From: JACKBJ01 sp964549495 | Lineage (GTDB): Bacteria; Chloroflexota; Anaerolineae; Epilineales; Epilineaceae | NCBI GenBank assembly: GCA_964549495.1 | Contig: CAZJWJ010000002.1 | Span: 30,384-94,383 of the forward strand | DNA length: 64,000 nucleotides | Reading direction: 5' to 3' | Made by a program: the position numbers and the translations under genes | In this document: in pieces, positions 45,130 through 53,572 of the stretch | Position numbering within the stretch: position 1 is the stretch's first letter | How the letters are laid out: the number at the start of each line of letters is the position of its first letter | Notes under the pieces: generated by a model | Database searches by the model: none | Told to the model about the DNA's origin: nothing | Seen by the model: only the letters and a program-made list of their open reading frames with translations

Positions 45130-45675
45130 ATGGAGATCGAGCTGCTCGGGCGCCACGTCGAGCTCAGCGATAAGGTCCGGGACTATGTCGACAAGAAGAT
45201 CGGTCGCCTCGACCGCTATCTGCCCGACATCAAGGCCACGCGCGTAGAGCTGTCACACGGTATCCGGCGGAGCCGCGGCGAGATCTACAAGGCACAGATC
45301 ACCATCTGGGTGGACTCGGCCGTCCTGCGCGCCGAGGAGATGGAGGACGATCTCTTCGCCGCCATCGACCTGGCCAGCGACAAGCTGCATCGTCAGATCG
45401 AGCGATTCCGTGGCAAGCGCCTGGATCGCTGGCACGAGGGTGAGCCCCCGCCCCATCCGGAGCCGGTCCTCGTAAGTGAGTCGGAGGATCGTGGCGGCGT
45501 GGTGCGGCGCAAGCGCTTTGCCATGCATCCCATGGACGAGCTGGAGGCCATCGAGCAACTGGATCTGCTCGGCCACGACTTCTACCTCTTCATGAACGGC
45601 GAGAGCGGCGAGGTCAACGTCATCTACCGCCGCAAGGACGGCGGCTACGGCTTGATCGAGCCGGTCTTGGCTTGA
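45130..45675 (+). CDS. hpf: Long-form ribosome hibernation promoting factor
   Basis: 181-aa long HPF. The N-terminal S30AE domain (EIELLGRHVELSDKVRDYV ... KLHRQIERFRGKR) blocks the 30S mRNA/tRNA channel. A linker leads to the C-terminal dimer domain (AMHPMDELEAIEQLDLLGHDF, then FLMNGESGEVNVIYRR-like) that pairs two 70S particles into 100S. The start ATG 45130 has GAGG at good spacing; in-frame ATG 45109 is an alternative. A near-consensus promoter stands upstream. The next gene starts inside its stop codon (TTGA). Confidence 0.94.
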   Translation: MEIELLGRHVELSDKVRDYVDKKIGRLDRYLPDIKATRVELSHGIRRSRGEIYKAQITIWVDSAVLRAEEMEDDLFAAIDLASDKLHRQIERFRGKRLDRWHEGEPPPHPEPVLVSESEDRGGVVRRKRFAMHPMDELEAIEQLDLLGHDFYLFMNGESGEVNVIYRRKDGGYGLIEPVLA

Positions 45676-46145
45676 GCCAGTCGCAGCGCCCCCGTCACAT
45701 CCTGGTCGTCTGTACCGCCAATCAATGCCGCTCGCCGATGGCCGAGGGCCTGATCCGGGCCCGGCTCGCGGCGGAGTCGCGCCGGGACGTCGAGGTGGCC
45801 TCGGCCGGCACCTGGGCCCGGCCGGGCATCCCTGCCACCGACCACGCTCGGGCCACGATGGCCGAACGGGGCATCGACATCGGGGCCCATCGCTCGCGTG
45901 AGCTGAGCCGCGAGATACTCGAGCGAGCCGACCTGGTCCTGGTCATGACCCGCTCGCATCGAGAAGGCATCCTGGCCGAGTTCCCGGACGTCGCCTCGCG
46001 CCTGCACCTGATCAGCAGCCTCGAGGGCGGGGACTGGGATCTGGTCGACCCGGTCGGCCAGCCGATGGAGGCCTACCGGGCCACCGCGCGCGAGCTGGAC
46101 GGCTTGATCGGCGCCGGTTGGGAATCCCTGATCGGATCGGCATAG
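45672..46145 (+). CDS. Low-molecular-weight protein tyrosine phosphatase
   Basis: 157-aa phosphatase with the P-loop CTANQCRS (C-x5-R-S) near the N-terminus and the general acid in LVDPVGQP near residue 122. Members dephosphorylate protein tyrosine or arginine (YwlE type); which applies is not clear. The P-loop has Ala-Asn where arginine phosphatases carry a Thr in CTGNTCRS, so tyrosine or mixed specificity is possible. TTG 45672 lies in a TTGA overlap with hpf, so the two are translated together. Confidence 0.9.
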   Translation: MSQSQRPRHILVVCTANQCRSPMAEGLIRARLAAESRRDVEVASAGTWARPGIPATDHARATMAERGIDIGAHRSRELSREILERADLVLVMTRSHREGILAEFPDVASRLHLISSLEGGDWDLVDPVGQPMEAYRATARELDGLIGAGWESLIGSA

Positions 46146-46181
46146 GAGCGCGCCACCTCCGAGATTCGCAGCGGTGGTGCA

Positions 46182-46949
46182 TCAGGCCTCGGACCGAGAC
46201 CGAAACATCCGCCAGAGCACCCGCAGCTCGAATCGGGCCATTCGCAAGGCCAATTCGAGCCCCAGCAGGCCGTCGCGCCAGCCCTCCAGGCCGACGAAGC
46301 GGCGCCAGGCCTCGCGAGCCGGTTGCAGCAGGAAGTTGCGCGGCCGCAGGCGCCAGCCCTCGGCCAGCCTGCGGCGGGCCTCCAGCCCGGCATAGGCGCG
46401 TTGCTTGGCCTCGAACTCGTCGCGCCGCTCGTAGTTGATGTGCAGCAAGGGCGATTCGAGCAGGCCTTCGCGGCCGTCGACCTCGGCCCGCTCGTGTACC
46501 GCCCGATCTGGGTCGTAGCGAGCGCGTTCGGGCCGCAGGAGCCTTAGCTGCCGGTCGGGCCACCAGCCGCCACCGGAGAGCTCGCGGCCGAAGACGCGAT
46601 TGCGCCGCGGGATCCACCAGGCCGCGTAGTCCTCGCTGCCGGCCCGCGCCCGGATCTCGGCGGCCAGCTCCGGCGTCACGCGCTCGTCGGCATCGACGAA
46701 GAGCAGCCAGGGGCTGTCGACCAGACCCAGGGCGTATTGCCGCTGTCGCGAGTAATTCTCGAAGTCGTGATGGACGAGCTCGGCGCCGGTCTCGCGCGCG
46801 ATCCGCGGTGTGGCATCCCGGCTGCCCGAATCCAGCACCAGCAGGCGGTCGCACCAGGCCAGGCTGGCCAGACAATCCGGCAGGTGACGCTCCTCGTCGA
46901 GGGTCAAGACCACCGCCGTGATGGCCGGCCCCTCGAGACTAGCGTTCAC
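46182..46949 (-). CDS. Family-2 glycosyltransferase (WaaE/KdtX-like)
   Basis: 255-aa GT-A enzyme: ITAVVLTLDEERHLPDCLAS, the nucleotide-sugar DxD region WLLFVDADERV, then WWPDRQLRLLRPERA and DRAVHERAEVDG, which is the signature of the WaaE/KdtX-like subgroup. The C-terminal part is amphipathic and basic and may touch the membrane. GTG 46949 overlaps the preceding gene by 11 bp. The sugar and acceptor are unknown; with the next gene it suggests a small surface-glycan set. Confidence 0.9.
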   Translation of the reverse strand: MNASLEGPAITAVVLTLDEERHLPDCLASLAWCDRLLVLDSGSRDATPRIARETGAELVHHDFENYSRQRQYALGLVDSPWLLFVDADERVTPELAAEIRARAGSEDYAAWWIPRRNRVFGRELSGGGWWPDRQLRLLRPERARYDPDRAVHERAEVDGREGLLESPLLHINYERRDEFEAKQRAYAGLEARRRLAEGWRLRPRNFLLQPAREAWRRFVGLEGWRDGLLGLELALRMARFELRVLWRMFRSRSEA

Positions 46950-47940
46950 GAACCCGTCCGCGTCGCCATCCGCGCAGCTCCGGCTCCAGCGGGCGCAAGA
47001 CCACGCGATAGGCGGTGACGCGGTCGGCCAGGTCGCCCGCGTCGATGCGACCCCGCCGCGCGGCCCACCAGTCGCCCAGCGCCCGCCAGGCCAGGCCGAG
47101 GCGGATCAGCCCTTCGATCAGCAGGCGCCGCCAGGCCGGCGCGTGGATCGCGAAGTAGCGCCGGCGGCTGCGCCAGAGGTTGATGAAGGCCGCAGATCGA
47201 AAGGCCGGCTGTCCGGTCGAGGCGCCGGCGTGGTGCTGGACTCGCGCCGCGGGCACGCAGAGGCGTCGCCAACCAGCCTCTGCCGCGCGCCGGCACCAGT
47301 CGATCTCCTCGCAGTACATGAAGTAGCCCTCGTCCAGCGCGCCCAGCTGGCGAAGCGCCCGCCCGCGGATCAGCATGCAGGCGCCCAGCACGAAGTCCAC
47401 CTCGAAGGGTGCGCCCTCGGCATATCGGGCGCGGGGGTAGCGGCCGTTGATGGACCGATCCTGCAGGCGCCCGATCGGAAAGAGGTCCAAGGCCGTCTGC
47501 AAGAGGCCCGGAAAGCGGAAGGCCGCATGTTGAAAGCGGCCATCCGGATAGTAGAGGCTCGGTCCGACCACCGCCACGTCCGGCGCCCCGGCCAGCACCT
47601 CCAACATGGCCGCCAGCGCGCCGGGCTCGAGCGCCGCATCCGGGTTCAACAGCAGCACCCGATCCGGGCAGCCGGCCTCCGCGCGCGACCAGGGCTCGAG
47701 GATCAGGTTGTTGGCCGTGGTGAAGCCGTGGTTGCAGTCCTCGGCCCGCAGTCGCAGCGTCGGAAAGTCTCGCGCGACCATCTCCGCCGAGCCGTCGGCC
47801 GAGTCGTTGTCGACCACCCAGACCTCGGCATCCAGGCCCAGGCGCTCGATCTCGTCCCGCAGGCTGTTCAGGCACGCCGCCAGCAGCTCGCGGGTGTTGT
47901 AGCTGACCACCACGGCCCCGAGCGTCGCCGACCGGCTCAC
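46939..47940 (-). CDS. Family-2 glycosyltransferase (rhamnosyltransferase-like)
   Basis: 333-aa GT-2 enzyme with GAVVVSYNTRELLAACLNSL, VWVVDNDSADGS, NHGFTTANNLIL, the DxD-like LLLNPDAALEPG, and LGACMLIRGRALRQLGALDE followed by YCEEIDWCRR. This matches the dTDP-rhamnosyl/galactofuranosyl subgroup. GTG 47940 starts in a GTGA overlap with the lipoprotein gene upstream; it overlaps the next glycosyltransferase. The acceptor is unknown. Confidence 0.9.
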   Translation of the reverse strand: MSRSATLGAVVVSYNTRELLAACLNSLRDEIERLGLDAEVWVVDNDSADGSAEMVARDFPTLRLRAEDCNHGFTTANNLILEPWSRAEAGCPDRVLLLNPDAALEPGALAAMLEVLAGAPDVAVVGPSLYYPDGRFQHAAFRFPGLLQTALDLFPIGRLQDRSINGRYPRARYAEGAPFEVDFVLGACMLIRGRALRQLGALDEGYFMYCEEIDWCRRAAEAGWRRLCVPAARVQHHAGASTGQPAFRSAAFINLWRSRRRYFAIHAPAWRRLLIEGLIRLGLAWRALGDWWAARRGRIDAGDLADRVTAYRVVLRPLEPELRGWRRGRVRER

Positions 47941-49580
47941 GGGGACTCGACCTGGATGCGGGTCGGGTCGTAGGGGCCCTGGATGCTCCGCACGTCCTCG
48001 TGCTCCAAGGCCAGGTAGATGGTCGAGCTGCGCCGGAAGGGCGGCTCGTCGAAGCGGAGGCCGCCCCAGACCGGGCGCAGCGCGCCCGGCGGCAGGCAGA
48101 GGTAGAGCCGCTGGCCGGCATCGCAGACGTCCAGCCGGGCCGTGGGCCCCAACTGCCAGCGCCAGGGATAGCCCAGATCGGTCCGCTTCTCGTCATACTC
48201 CAAGCCCAAGCGCATCGCGCCGGGACTCCGGGCCCAGCTGCGCTCGACCTCGCCGCCGGTCGGCAGGCCCTCGAAGCAGAAGCGGCCGTCCTCCGCGACC
48301 TCGGCCGCCCGGCCCCGGTCGCCATCCATGAAGAAGAGAAAGGCTTCGGCCTCGGTGGCTGCTCGTCCGTCGACGGTCAGCCGTCCGCAGACATCCCTGA
48401 CCGACGTCCCATCGCCCGCCTCGTCGTCGTCGCCCAGACGCAGACTCGTTGCGTATTCCTCCGGCTCCTCGAGGGCGATCGAACCCAGGTCGAGCCGGCC
48501 GTCGGGCGCCTCCGATCGCGCCATCACGCGGGCGCTCACCGCCCGATAGTCATCCTGGTCGGGCCGGCCGCGCCGCGCCAGCAAGAGCCAGGCCATCGGC
48601 GCTGTTTGGTTGAAGCTCTCGCGGTTGCCGTAGACGAAGCCCGGCTCCGGGCCGAAGCTCCGCAGCGGTGTGTCGCCGCTGTTCTCGACCGTGGTGGTGA
48701 ACCACAGGGTCTGGCCCAGCTCGACCACGCTGTCGCTCCACTCGACATCGCCCAGTAGGTTGGCGATGACCAGCCCCCGATCTTGGATCCGCAGCTCGGT
48801 CTCCTCCCGGGTCAGGTTGCCGCTGGCGTCGCGGGCCTCGACGATGATGCGATAGTCGCCGTCCGGCGGGGGTTCGGCGCCGGCGTCGATCCCGGCATCG
48901 AAGTCGTACTGATGGGGCCCCGGCTCACCGGCATGCCGCGCCGAGTCCACCGTCTCGAGGATGTCGGTGACGTGGTCGCCATCCGCCTCGGCCAGCCACA
49001 CCCGGACCTCGGCCGGCTCGCTGAGGCGATAGCTGATCGTGACCCGGTCGCCCAGTCCATCCTGGTTGGGGCTGAAGACCTCCGGCTGCACGGCCAGGCC
49101 CTCGATGCGCGGCGGATCGACATCGCCGCCCCGTACCTCCAAGCTGCGCTCGACGACCTGGGGCTCGGCCTGGCCGGCCGGCTCGCCATCCACGGGTCGC
49201 GGACGTGCCGTCAGGCGCACGGTGTAGCGATCGTCGGGCAGCATCCGCCCGTCGATGACGCCGCCGAAGAGGGCCTCGTAGTCGCCGGCCGATCGGCGGC
49301 GCGCCTCGCGCAGCACATGCACCTCACCATCCGAGCCGATCAGCTCGATGTCCAGCAGCGCCGGCCGGCCGATGCGATAGGCGATCCGGGCCACGTCCAC
49401 CTGGCCGTCCATGTCCGGCGTGATCCGATCGGGCTCGATGACGACCTGCGAGAGCAAGGGCTCCGGAGCGCAGGCGCCCAGTACAAGCAGGATGGCCAGT
49501 CCGGCGGCGGAGCGCAGGATCGCACGGAGGCCGGGCTGAATGCAGGTCCGCTGCAGGCTGGAAGGCTGGTCGATGCTCAT
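47937..49580 (-). CDS. Large lipoprotein with FlgD-like Ig repeats
   Basis: 547-aa lipoprotein: signal with lipobox LLVLGAC (lipid Cys about residue 37), then two Ig-like modules. The second contains FSPNQDGLGDRVTISYRLS, a motif of FlgD-Ig/CHU_C-type domains, and the first a shorter TPDMDGQVDVARIAYRIG. The second half (about 300-547) has SGDTPLRSFGPEPGFVYGNRE and other beta-rich stretches but no known enzyme. ATG 49580 was chosen for the signal peptide; upstream in-frame starts would add an unlikely 28 residues. It heads a three-gene operon with two glycosyltransferases. Confidence 0.8.
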   Translation of the reverse strand: MSIDQPSSLQRTCIQPGLRAILRSAAGLAILLVLGACAPEPLLSQVVIEPDRITPDMDGQVDVARIAYRIGRPALLDIELIGSDGEVHVLREARRRSAGDYEALFGGVIDGRMLPDDRYTVRLTARPRPVDGEPAGQAEPQVVERSLEVRGGDVDPPRIEGLAVQPEVFSPNQDGLGDRVTISYRLSEPAEVRVWLAEADGDHVTDILETVDSARHAGEPGPHQYDFDAGIDAGAEPPPDGDYRIIVEARDASGNLTREETELRIQDRGLVIANLLGDVEWSDSVVELGQTLWFTTTVENSGDTPLRSFGPEPGFVYGNRESFNQTAPMAWLLLARRGRPDQDDYRAVSARVMARSEAPDGRLDLGSIALEEPEEYATSLRLGDDDEAGDGTSVRDVCGRLTVDGRAATEAEAFLFFMDGDRGRAAEVAEDGRFCFEGLPTGGEVERSWARSPGAMRLGLEYDEKRTDLGYPWRWQLGPTARLDVCDAGQRLYLCLPPGALRPVWGGLRFDEPPFRRSSTIYLALEHEDVRSIQGPYDPTRIQVESP

Positions 49581-49680
49581 GGGTCTGGGGTCGAGTGTCC
49601 GGGATCGGGGCTTGCTCGAAGCGAGAACGGCACCTCGCGAGGGAGACGTCCGGCCGATCGCCATGGCCGAGGAATGTCGC

Positions 49681-49709
49681 AGTGTAGCCTAGCGAAAATG
49701 GGCTCACAA
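49681..49709 (-). promoter_or_regulatory. Promoter for the lipoprotein-glycosyltransferase operon
   Basis: TTGTGA (49704-49709), exactly 17 bp, TACACT (49681-49686), leading to a leader of about 95 nt before ATG 49580. Confidence 0.5.
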
Positions 49710-49865
49710 GCGCCGTGGCCGCGAGCTGGGGAGGCTCGGGACTTGATGCCGCGCTCCGCGGGACGCACAATCCTCGCCCGATCGCTCGCATCTATGCCAT
49801 CGAGTCACGGCGGTCGAAGCCTGGTGATCCATCGCTCGACAGCCCTTCTCCGGGACAAGACCCTC

Positions 49866-51293
49866 ATGCGCATCCGAAGCTGGCAAGACGCGCTGGACCG
49901 ACTCTACGGCTTGGCCAACTGGGAGACCCGCCCGCCGGGTACCGAGCTCAGCTTCGAGCTGAATCGCATCCGGCGCATCCTGGCGGCCCTCGGCGATCCG
50001 CATCGGATGTGGCCGGCGGTTCACGTGGCCGGCACCAACGGCAAGGGCTCCACCTGCGCCATGCTGGCCGCGGCCATCGGAGCGGCGGGCTATCGGGTCG
50101 GCTTCTTCAGCTCGCCCCATCTGCACAGCGTCCGCGAGCGGATCCAGGTGGACGGGCAGATGATCGGCGAGGGCGAGGCCATGGCCTGGCTCGAACGCAA
50201 CGAGGCGATCTTCGAGGCGGAGCCGACCATGACGACCTTCGAGGCCCTCACCGCCCTGGCCTTCGACCACTTCGCGTCCCGCGGCGTCGAGGTGGCGGTC
50301 GTCGAGGTGGGCCTGGGCGGTCGGCTGGACACGACCAATGTCGTGCTGCCCGCCGCCTGTGCCATCACGGCCATCGGCTTGGACCATGTGGCGGTCTTGG
50401 GCGGCAGCCTGCGGTCCATCGCGCGCGACAAGGCCGGCATCCTGAAGCCCGGCGTGCCGGCGGTCATCGCGCCCCAGGAGCCCGAGGCCCTGGAAGAGAT
50501 CCGTTCGGAGGCCGAGCGGGTGGGCTGTCCCTTGATCGAGCTCGCAGATCGCTGGCGCTGGTCGACCGGAAGGGCCTCGGATGCCGGCCAAGCCTTCACC
50601 TTGAGCCCGTTTGATCGGCCCGCCGAGGCCTTCGAGATCGAGATCGGGCTGCTCGGCGCGCATCAGCGGGTGAACGCCGCCACGGCGGTCGCCCTGCTCG
50701 AGCAGCTGGCCGAGCGAGGCTTCGAGCGCATCGACCGCGCGGCCATCGTGCGCGGCTTGGCGCTCGCGCGATGGCCGGCGCGATTCGAGCGAATGGCCTG
50801 GCCCGCGCATCGACTCGCCGCGGACGACTCCGTCTCGGGCGTCGACGACGGCGGGAGCCGGCCGCTGGTGATCATAGACGGTGCCCACAACGAAGCGGCG
50901 GCGCGCGTCCTGCTCGAGGCCTTGGAGGAGCGCTACCCGGGCCGGCCGCGTGCCTGGATCCTGGGCTTCTCGCGCGACAAGGACATCGGCGCGATCTTGG
51001 ACACGCTCCTCGCCGAGGCCGAGCCGGTCTGGGCGGTGCATTCCGCCCACCCTCGCGCGCGATCGGCCGAGGAGGTCGCGGCGCTGGTCACCGAGCGTGG
51101 GCGGCCCGCCCAGGCTTGCGCCAGCCCGGCCGATGCGCTGCGCCTGGCCATGGATTCCGTGCCGGCCGATAGCCTCGTGGTGGCCACCGGCTCGATCTTC
51201 GCTGCCGCGGATCTGCGCAAAGCTTGGCTGGGCATGGCCGGCCTACCGCTACCGCCCTCCGATCCGGAGCTGCCGGAGCCAGGCGGCGGGTAA
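49866..51293 (+). CDS. folC: Folylpolyglutamate/dihydrofolate synthase
   Basis: 475-aa Mur-ligase-like enzyme that adds glutamate to (di)hydrofolate. P-loop HVAGTNGKGSTCAM near residues 54-67, SSPHLHSVRERI, MTTFEALTALAFDHF, VGLGGRLDTTNVV, LDHVAVLG, the carbamylated-Lys region RDKAGILKPG, and IDGAHNEAAA. ATG 49866 gives the common MRIRSWQDALDRLYGL start. It leads a folate gene group (folE, SDR, folB, folK), though a promoter inside the 298-bp gap suggests folE has its own start of transcription. Confidence 0.94.
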   Translation: MRIRSWQDALDRLYGLANWETRPPGTELSFELNRIRRILAALGDPHRMWPAVHVAGTNGKGSTCAMLAAAIGAAGYRVGFFSSPHLHSVRERIQVDGQMIGEGEAMAWLERNEAIFEAEPTMTTFEALTALAFDHFASRGVEVAVVEVGLGGRLDTTNVVLPAACAITAIGLDHVAVLGGSLRSIARDKAGILKPGVPAVIAPQEPEALEEIRSEAERVGCPLIELADRWRWSTGRASDAGQAFTLSPFDRPAEAFEIEIGLLGAHQRVNAATAVALLEQLAERGFERIDRAAIVRGLALARWPARFERMAWPAHRLAADDSVSGVDDGGSRPLVIIDGAHNEAAARVLLEALEERYPGRPRAWILGFSRDKDIGAILDTLLAEAEPVWAVHSAHPRARSAEEVAALVTERGRPAQACASPADALRLAMDSVPADSLVVATGSIFAAADLRKAWLGMAGLPLPPSDPELPEPGGG

Positions 51294-51365
51294 GAGCCAG
51301 GGGCGCGCGTCGTCCAAGCTCCACCGGACTCTCGGCCGGCATGTGCACTGCCGATCGGTCTGGTG

Positions 51366-51591
51366 TATACTAAATGAAGAGCTATTGTTCAGCTATTGTG
51401 CTGATCGACCTCACCGCACGGCCGGACCGGTCGCGATCGGGCAGCAAGGCCCCGACCGACGGTCCAGCGGGCCACGTCGAAGGGCGTGGGGCCGAACCGG
51501 TGTCCAGAAAACCATGCGGTCGTGCCCGTCGATGATCGTGTCGCGGGTTCGGGGGCGCCGGCGCCGCTACAAGCAGGAAGGAAGAGTTACC
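51366..51591 (+). promoter_or_regulatory. -10 box TATACT and about 210-nt leader of folE
   Basis: TATACT (51366-51371) stands in AT-richer DNA (TGTATACTAAATGAAGAGC). It is followed by a leader with an AGCTATTGT repeat (51380-51400) and a GGCCCCG/CGTGGGGCC pair that can fold. AGGAAGGA precedes the GTG at 51592. No -35 is clear, and I do not recognise a known folate or queuosine-precursor riboswitch. Confidence 0.4.
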
Positions 51592-52326
51592 GTGACGATC
51601 TACTTTGAACGAGACGCGGAAGGCCTGCAGCGCGACCGGCGGTCCAACGGCCATGGACCCGGATCGAAAGCCGCCGATGTCCACGTGGCCGAGGCCGATT
51701 TGCTCATCGGCCGCCCGCCCGGTCGAGATCGCAGCGATTCCGAGGGCCAGCTCTACGACCCGCGAGCCCAGCAGCGCATCGAAGCCGCCGTGCGCCAGAT
51801 CCTGGATGCCGTCGGCGAGGACAGCCAGCGCGATGGACTCGTGGGCACGCCGGGGCGCGTGGCGCGCATGTACCACGAGCTGTTGGAGGGCTACGCCTTG
51901 GACCTGGACCAGGTGATCAACGGCGCGCTCTTCGACGTCGACTACGACGACGGCGAGATGGTCACTGTGGCCGGCATCCCCTATACCTCGCTCTGCGAGC
52001 ATCACATGCTGCCCTTCGTCGGCACGGCCCATGTGGCCTACATCCCGCGCGATCGGGTGGTCGGCCTCAGCAAGATCCCGCGCATCGTCGACATGTTCGC
52101 CCGGCGCCTGCAGATCCAGGAGCGGCTGACCAACCAGATTGCCGAAGCCATCGGACAGGCGCTCGACCCGGCCGGCATCATGGTGGTGGTCGAAGGCCAG
52201 CACAGCTGTGCGGCCTTGCGCGGCGTCAAGAAGCAGGGCGTGAACATGGTCACCACCGCCCGGCGCGGTCTGTTTCGCCAGGACGCCGCGCTGCGCGAGG
52301 ACTTCTACCGTCAGATCGGCCGCTGA
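51592..52326 (+). CDS. folE: GTP cyclohydrolase I
   Basis: 244-aa enzyme turning GTP into dihydroneopterin triphosphate. An extra N-terminal part of about 60 residues is polar and probably disordered. The core has DGLVGTPGRVARMYHELL, the zinc Cys/His in SLCEHHMLPF near residue 133, VVGLSKIPRIVDMFARRLQ, the second zinc Cys in HSCAALRGVKKQG near 205, and VTTARRG. Zinc ligands are complete, so this is the type IA enzyme. GTG 51592 is chosen for the AGGAAGGAAGAG upstream. It is 6 bp before the SDR gene. Confidence 0.94.
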   Translation: MTIYFERDAEGLQRDRRSNGHGPGSKAADVHVAEADLLIGRPPGRDRSDSEGQLYDPRAQQRIEAAVRQILDAVGEDSQRDGLVGTPGRVARMYHELLEGYALDLDQVINGALFDVDYDDGEMVTVAGIPYTSLCEHHMLPFVGTAHVAYIPRDRVVGLSKIPRIVDMFARRLQIQERLTNQIAEAIGQALDPAGIMVVVEGQHSCAALRGVKKQGVNMVTTARRGLFRQDAALREDFYRQIGR

Positions 52327-52332
52327 TCGCGC

Positions 52333-53100
52333 ATGGAGCTAACGGGCAAGACGGCGCTGGTCACCGGCGGCGCGCATCGGGTCGGTCGGGCTATCGCCAT
52401 CGGCTTGGCCGAGATGGGGGCCGACCTCGTCGTGCACTACGGCGGCTCGGAAGGCGCGGCGGTGGACACCGCCGCCGAGATCCGGGCCATGGGGCGTCGG
52501 GCTTGGCCCGTGCAAGCCGATCTGGCCAGCCCCGAGGCCATCGATGCGCTCTTCGCAGAAGTCGATCGGCTCGCGGGCCGGCTGGACGTGCTGGTCAACA
52601 GCGCGGCCAGCTTCCGCAAGCAGTCCTGGGACCGGATCGGGCCCGAGGATTGGGATGCCGCTCTGGCGGTCAACCTGCGCGCGCCCTTTCTGTGCATGCA
52701 GGCGGCTGCCGCGCGCATGCGCCGAGTCGAGCGGCCCGAGGACCAGCCGGCCCTGATCGTCAATATCTGCGATCTGAGCGGCGTCCACCCCTGGCGCGGC
52801 TACGTGCAGCATGGCGTCTCCAAGGCGGGCTTGCTCCATCTCAGCCGCATCGCGGCCCGCGAGCTGGCACCTCGGATTCGCGTCAACGCGATACTGCCGG
52901 GTGCCATCCTGCCGCCTCCGGACGTCGATCCCGACAGCGAGCTCTGGCGGGAGCTGGGCTCGGCCTCGCCCCTTGGCCGGCCCGGCGATCCCGGCAAGAT
53001 CCAGCAGACCATCCGCTACCTGGTCCAGAACGACTACGTCAGCGGCGCCGTCATCCCGGTGGACGGCGGCGAGCATTTGCTGGGGCCGGTGAACCATTGA
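52333..53100 (+). CDS. Pteridine-reductase-like short-chain dehydrogenase
   Basis: 255-aa SDR with the arginine-type cofactor loop TGGAHRVGRA typical of pteridine reductases (PTR1/FolM), which prefer NADPH. At the catalytic positions it has Asp (DLSG, about residue 147) where ordinary SDRs have Ser, as in PTR1. The Tyr position is His (QHGVSK, about 159), and Lys is kept (163). The N-S-A loop is NSAAS. Its place between folE and folB suggests reduction of dihydrofolate or dihydrobiopterin-like substrates, or a role replacing FolA or FolM. No folA is in the window. The His-for-Tyr change makes activity uncertain. Confidence 0.85.
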   Translation: MELTGKTALVTGGAHRVGRAIAIGLAEMGADLVVHYGGSEGAAVDTAAEIRAMGRRAWPVQADLASPEAIDALFAEVDRLAGRLDVLVNSAASFRKQSWDRIGPEDWDAALAVNLRAPFLCMQAAAARMRRVERPEDQPALIVNICDLSGVHPWRGYVQHGVSKAGLLHLSRIAARELAPRIRVNAILPGAILPPPDVDPDSELWRELGSASPLGRPGDPGKIQQTIRYLVQNDYVSGAVIPVDGGEHLLGPVNH

Positions 53101-53191
53101 TCTCCCAGATGGCGCCATGAGCCGCCGCCCTCCACCCGGCCGCTCCCCCATCCCCACGCGCGCCGACGCCGGCGCCGAAAGGCAGATCCGA

Positions 53192-53572
53192 ATGGCCGTC
53201 CACGACCGCATCATCATCCGCGACCTGCTCCTGCGCGGCATCATCGGCATCAACGAGTGGGAGCGCGAGAAGCACCAGGACATCCTGATCAACCTGGTGA
53301 TCTACACCGACATGCGCCGGGCCGGCCGCTCGGACGAGATGGCCGACTCGATCAACTACCGCACCCTGACCAAGGACATCATCGCCCACGTCGAGGGATC
53401 GGCCCACTACCTGGTCGAAAAGCTGGCCACCGAGGTGGCGCGGATCTGCGTGGTCGAGCACGGTGCCGACCGGGTGACGGTGCGGGTCGAGAAGCCCGGT
53501 GCGCTGCGTTTCGCCGCCTCGACCGGCGTCGAGATCGAGCGCAAGCGGGCCGACTTCGAGGCCGAGCTCTGA
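53192..53572 (+). CDS. folB: Dihydroneopterin aldolase
   Basis: 126-aa FolB that cleaves dihydroneopterin to 6-hydroxymethyl-dihydropterin and glycolaldehyde. Motifs: DRIIIRDLLLRGIIGINEWE (with the catalytic Glu), DSINYRTLTKDI, LVEKLATEVARI, and the catalytic Lys in VRVEKPGALRFA. ATG 53192 matches the usual start; ATG 53117 would add a 25-residue Pro/Arg-rich tail. The stop lies inside the putative CTG start of folK (CTGA). Confidence 0.92.
   Translation: MAVHDRIIIRDLLLRGIIGINEWEREKHQDILINLVIYTDMRRAGRSDEMADSINYRTLTKDIIAHVEGSAHYLVEKLATEVARICVVEHGADRVTVRVEKPGALRFAASTGVEIERKRADFEAEL

Noticed and set aside
49580..49664. Upstream start for the FlgD-like lipoprotein at 49664.
   Set aside because: It would put about 28 polar residues in front of the signal peptide.
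48783..49865. Extension of folC upstream over the lipoprotein gene.
   Set aside because: This part is antisense to the lipoprotein gene; FolC begins at MRIRSWQDALDRL.
51372..51591. Tetrahydrofolate or preQ1 riboswitch before folE.
   Set aside because: No recognisable core sequence of either class.
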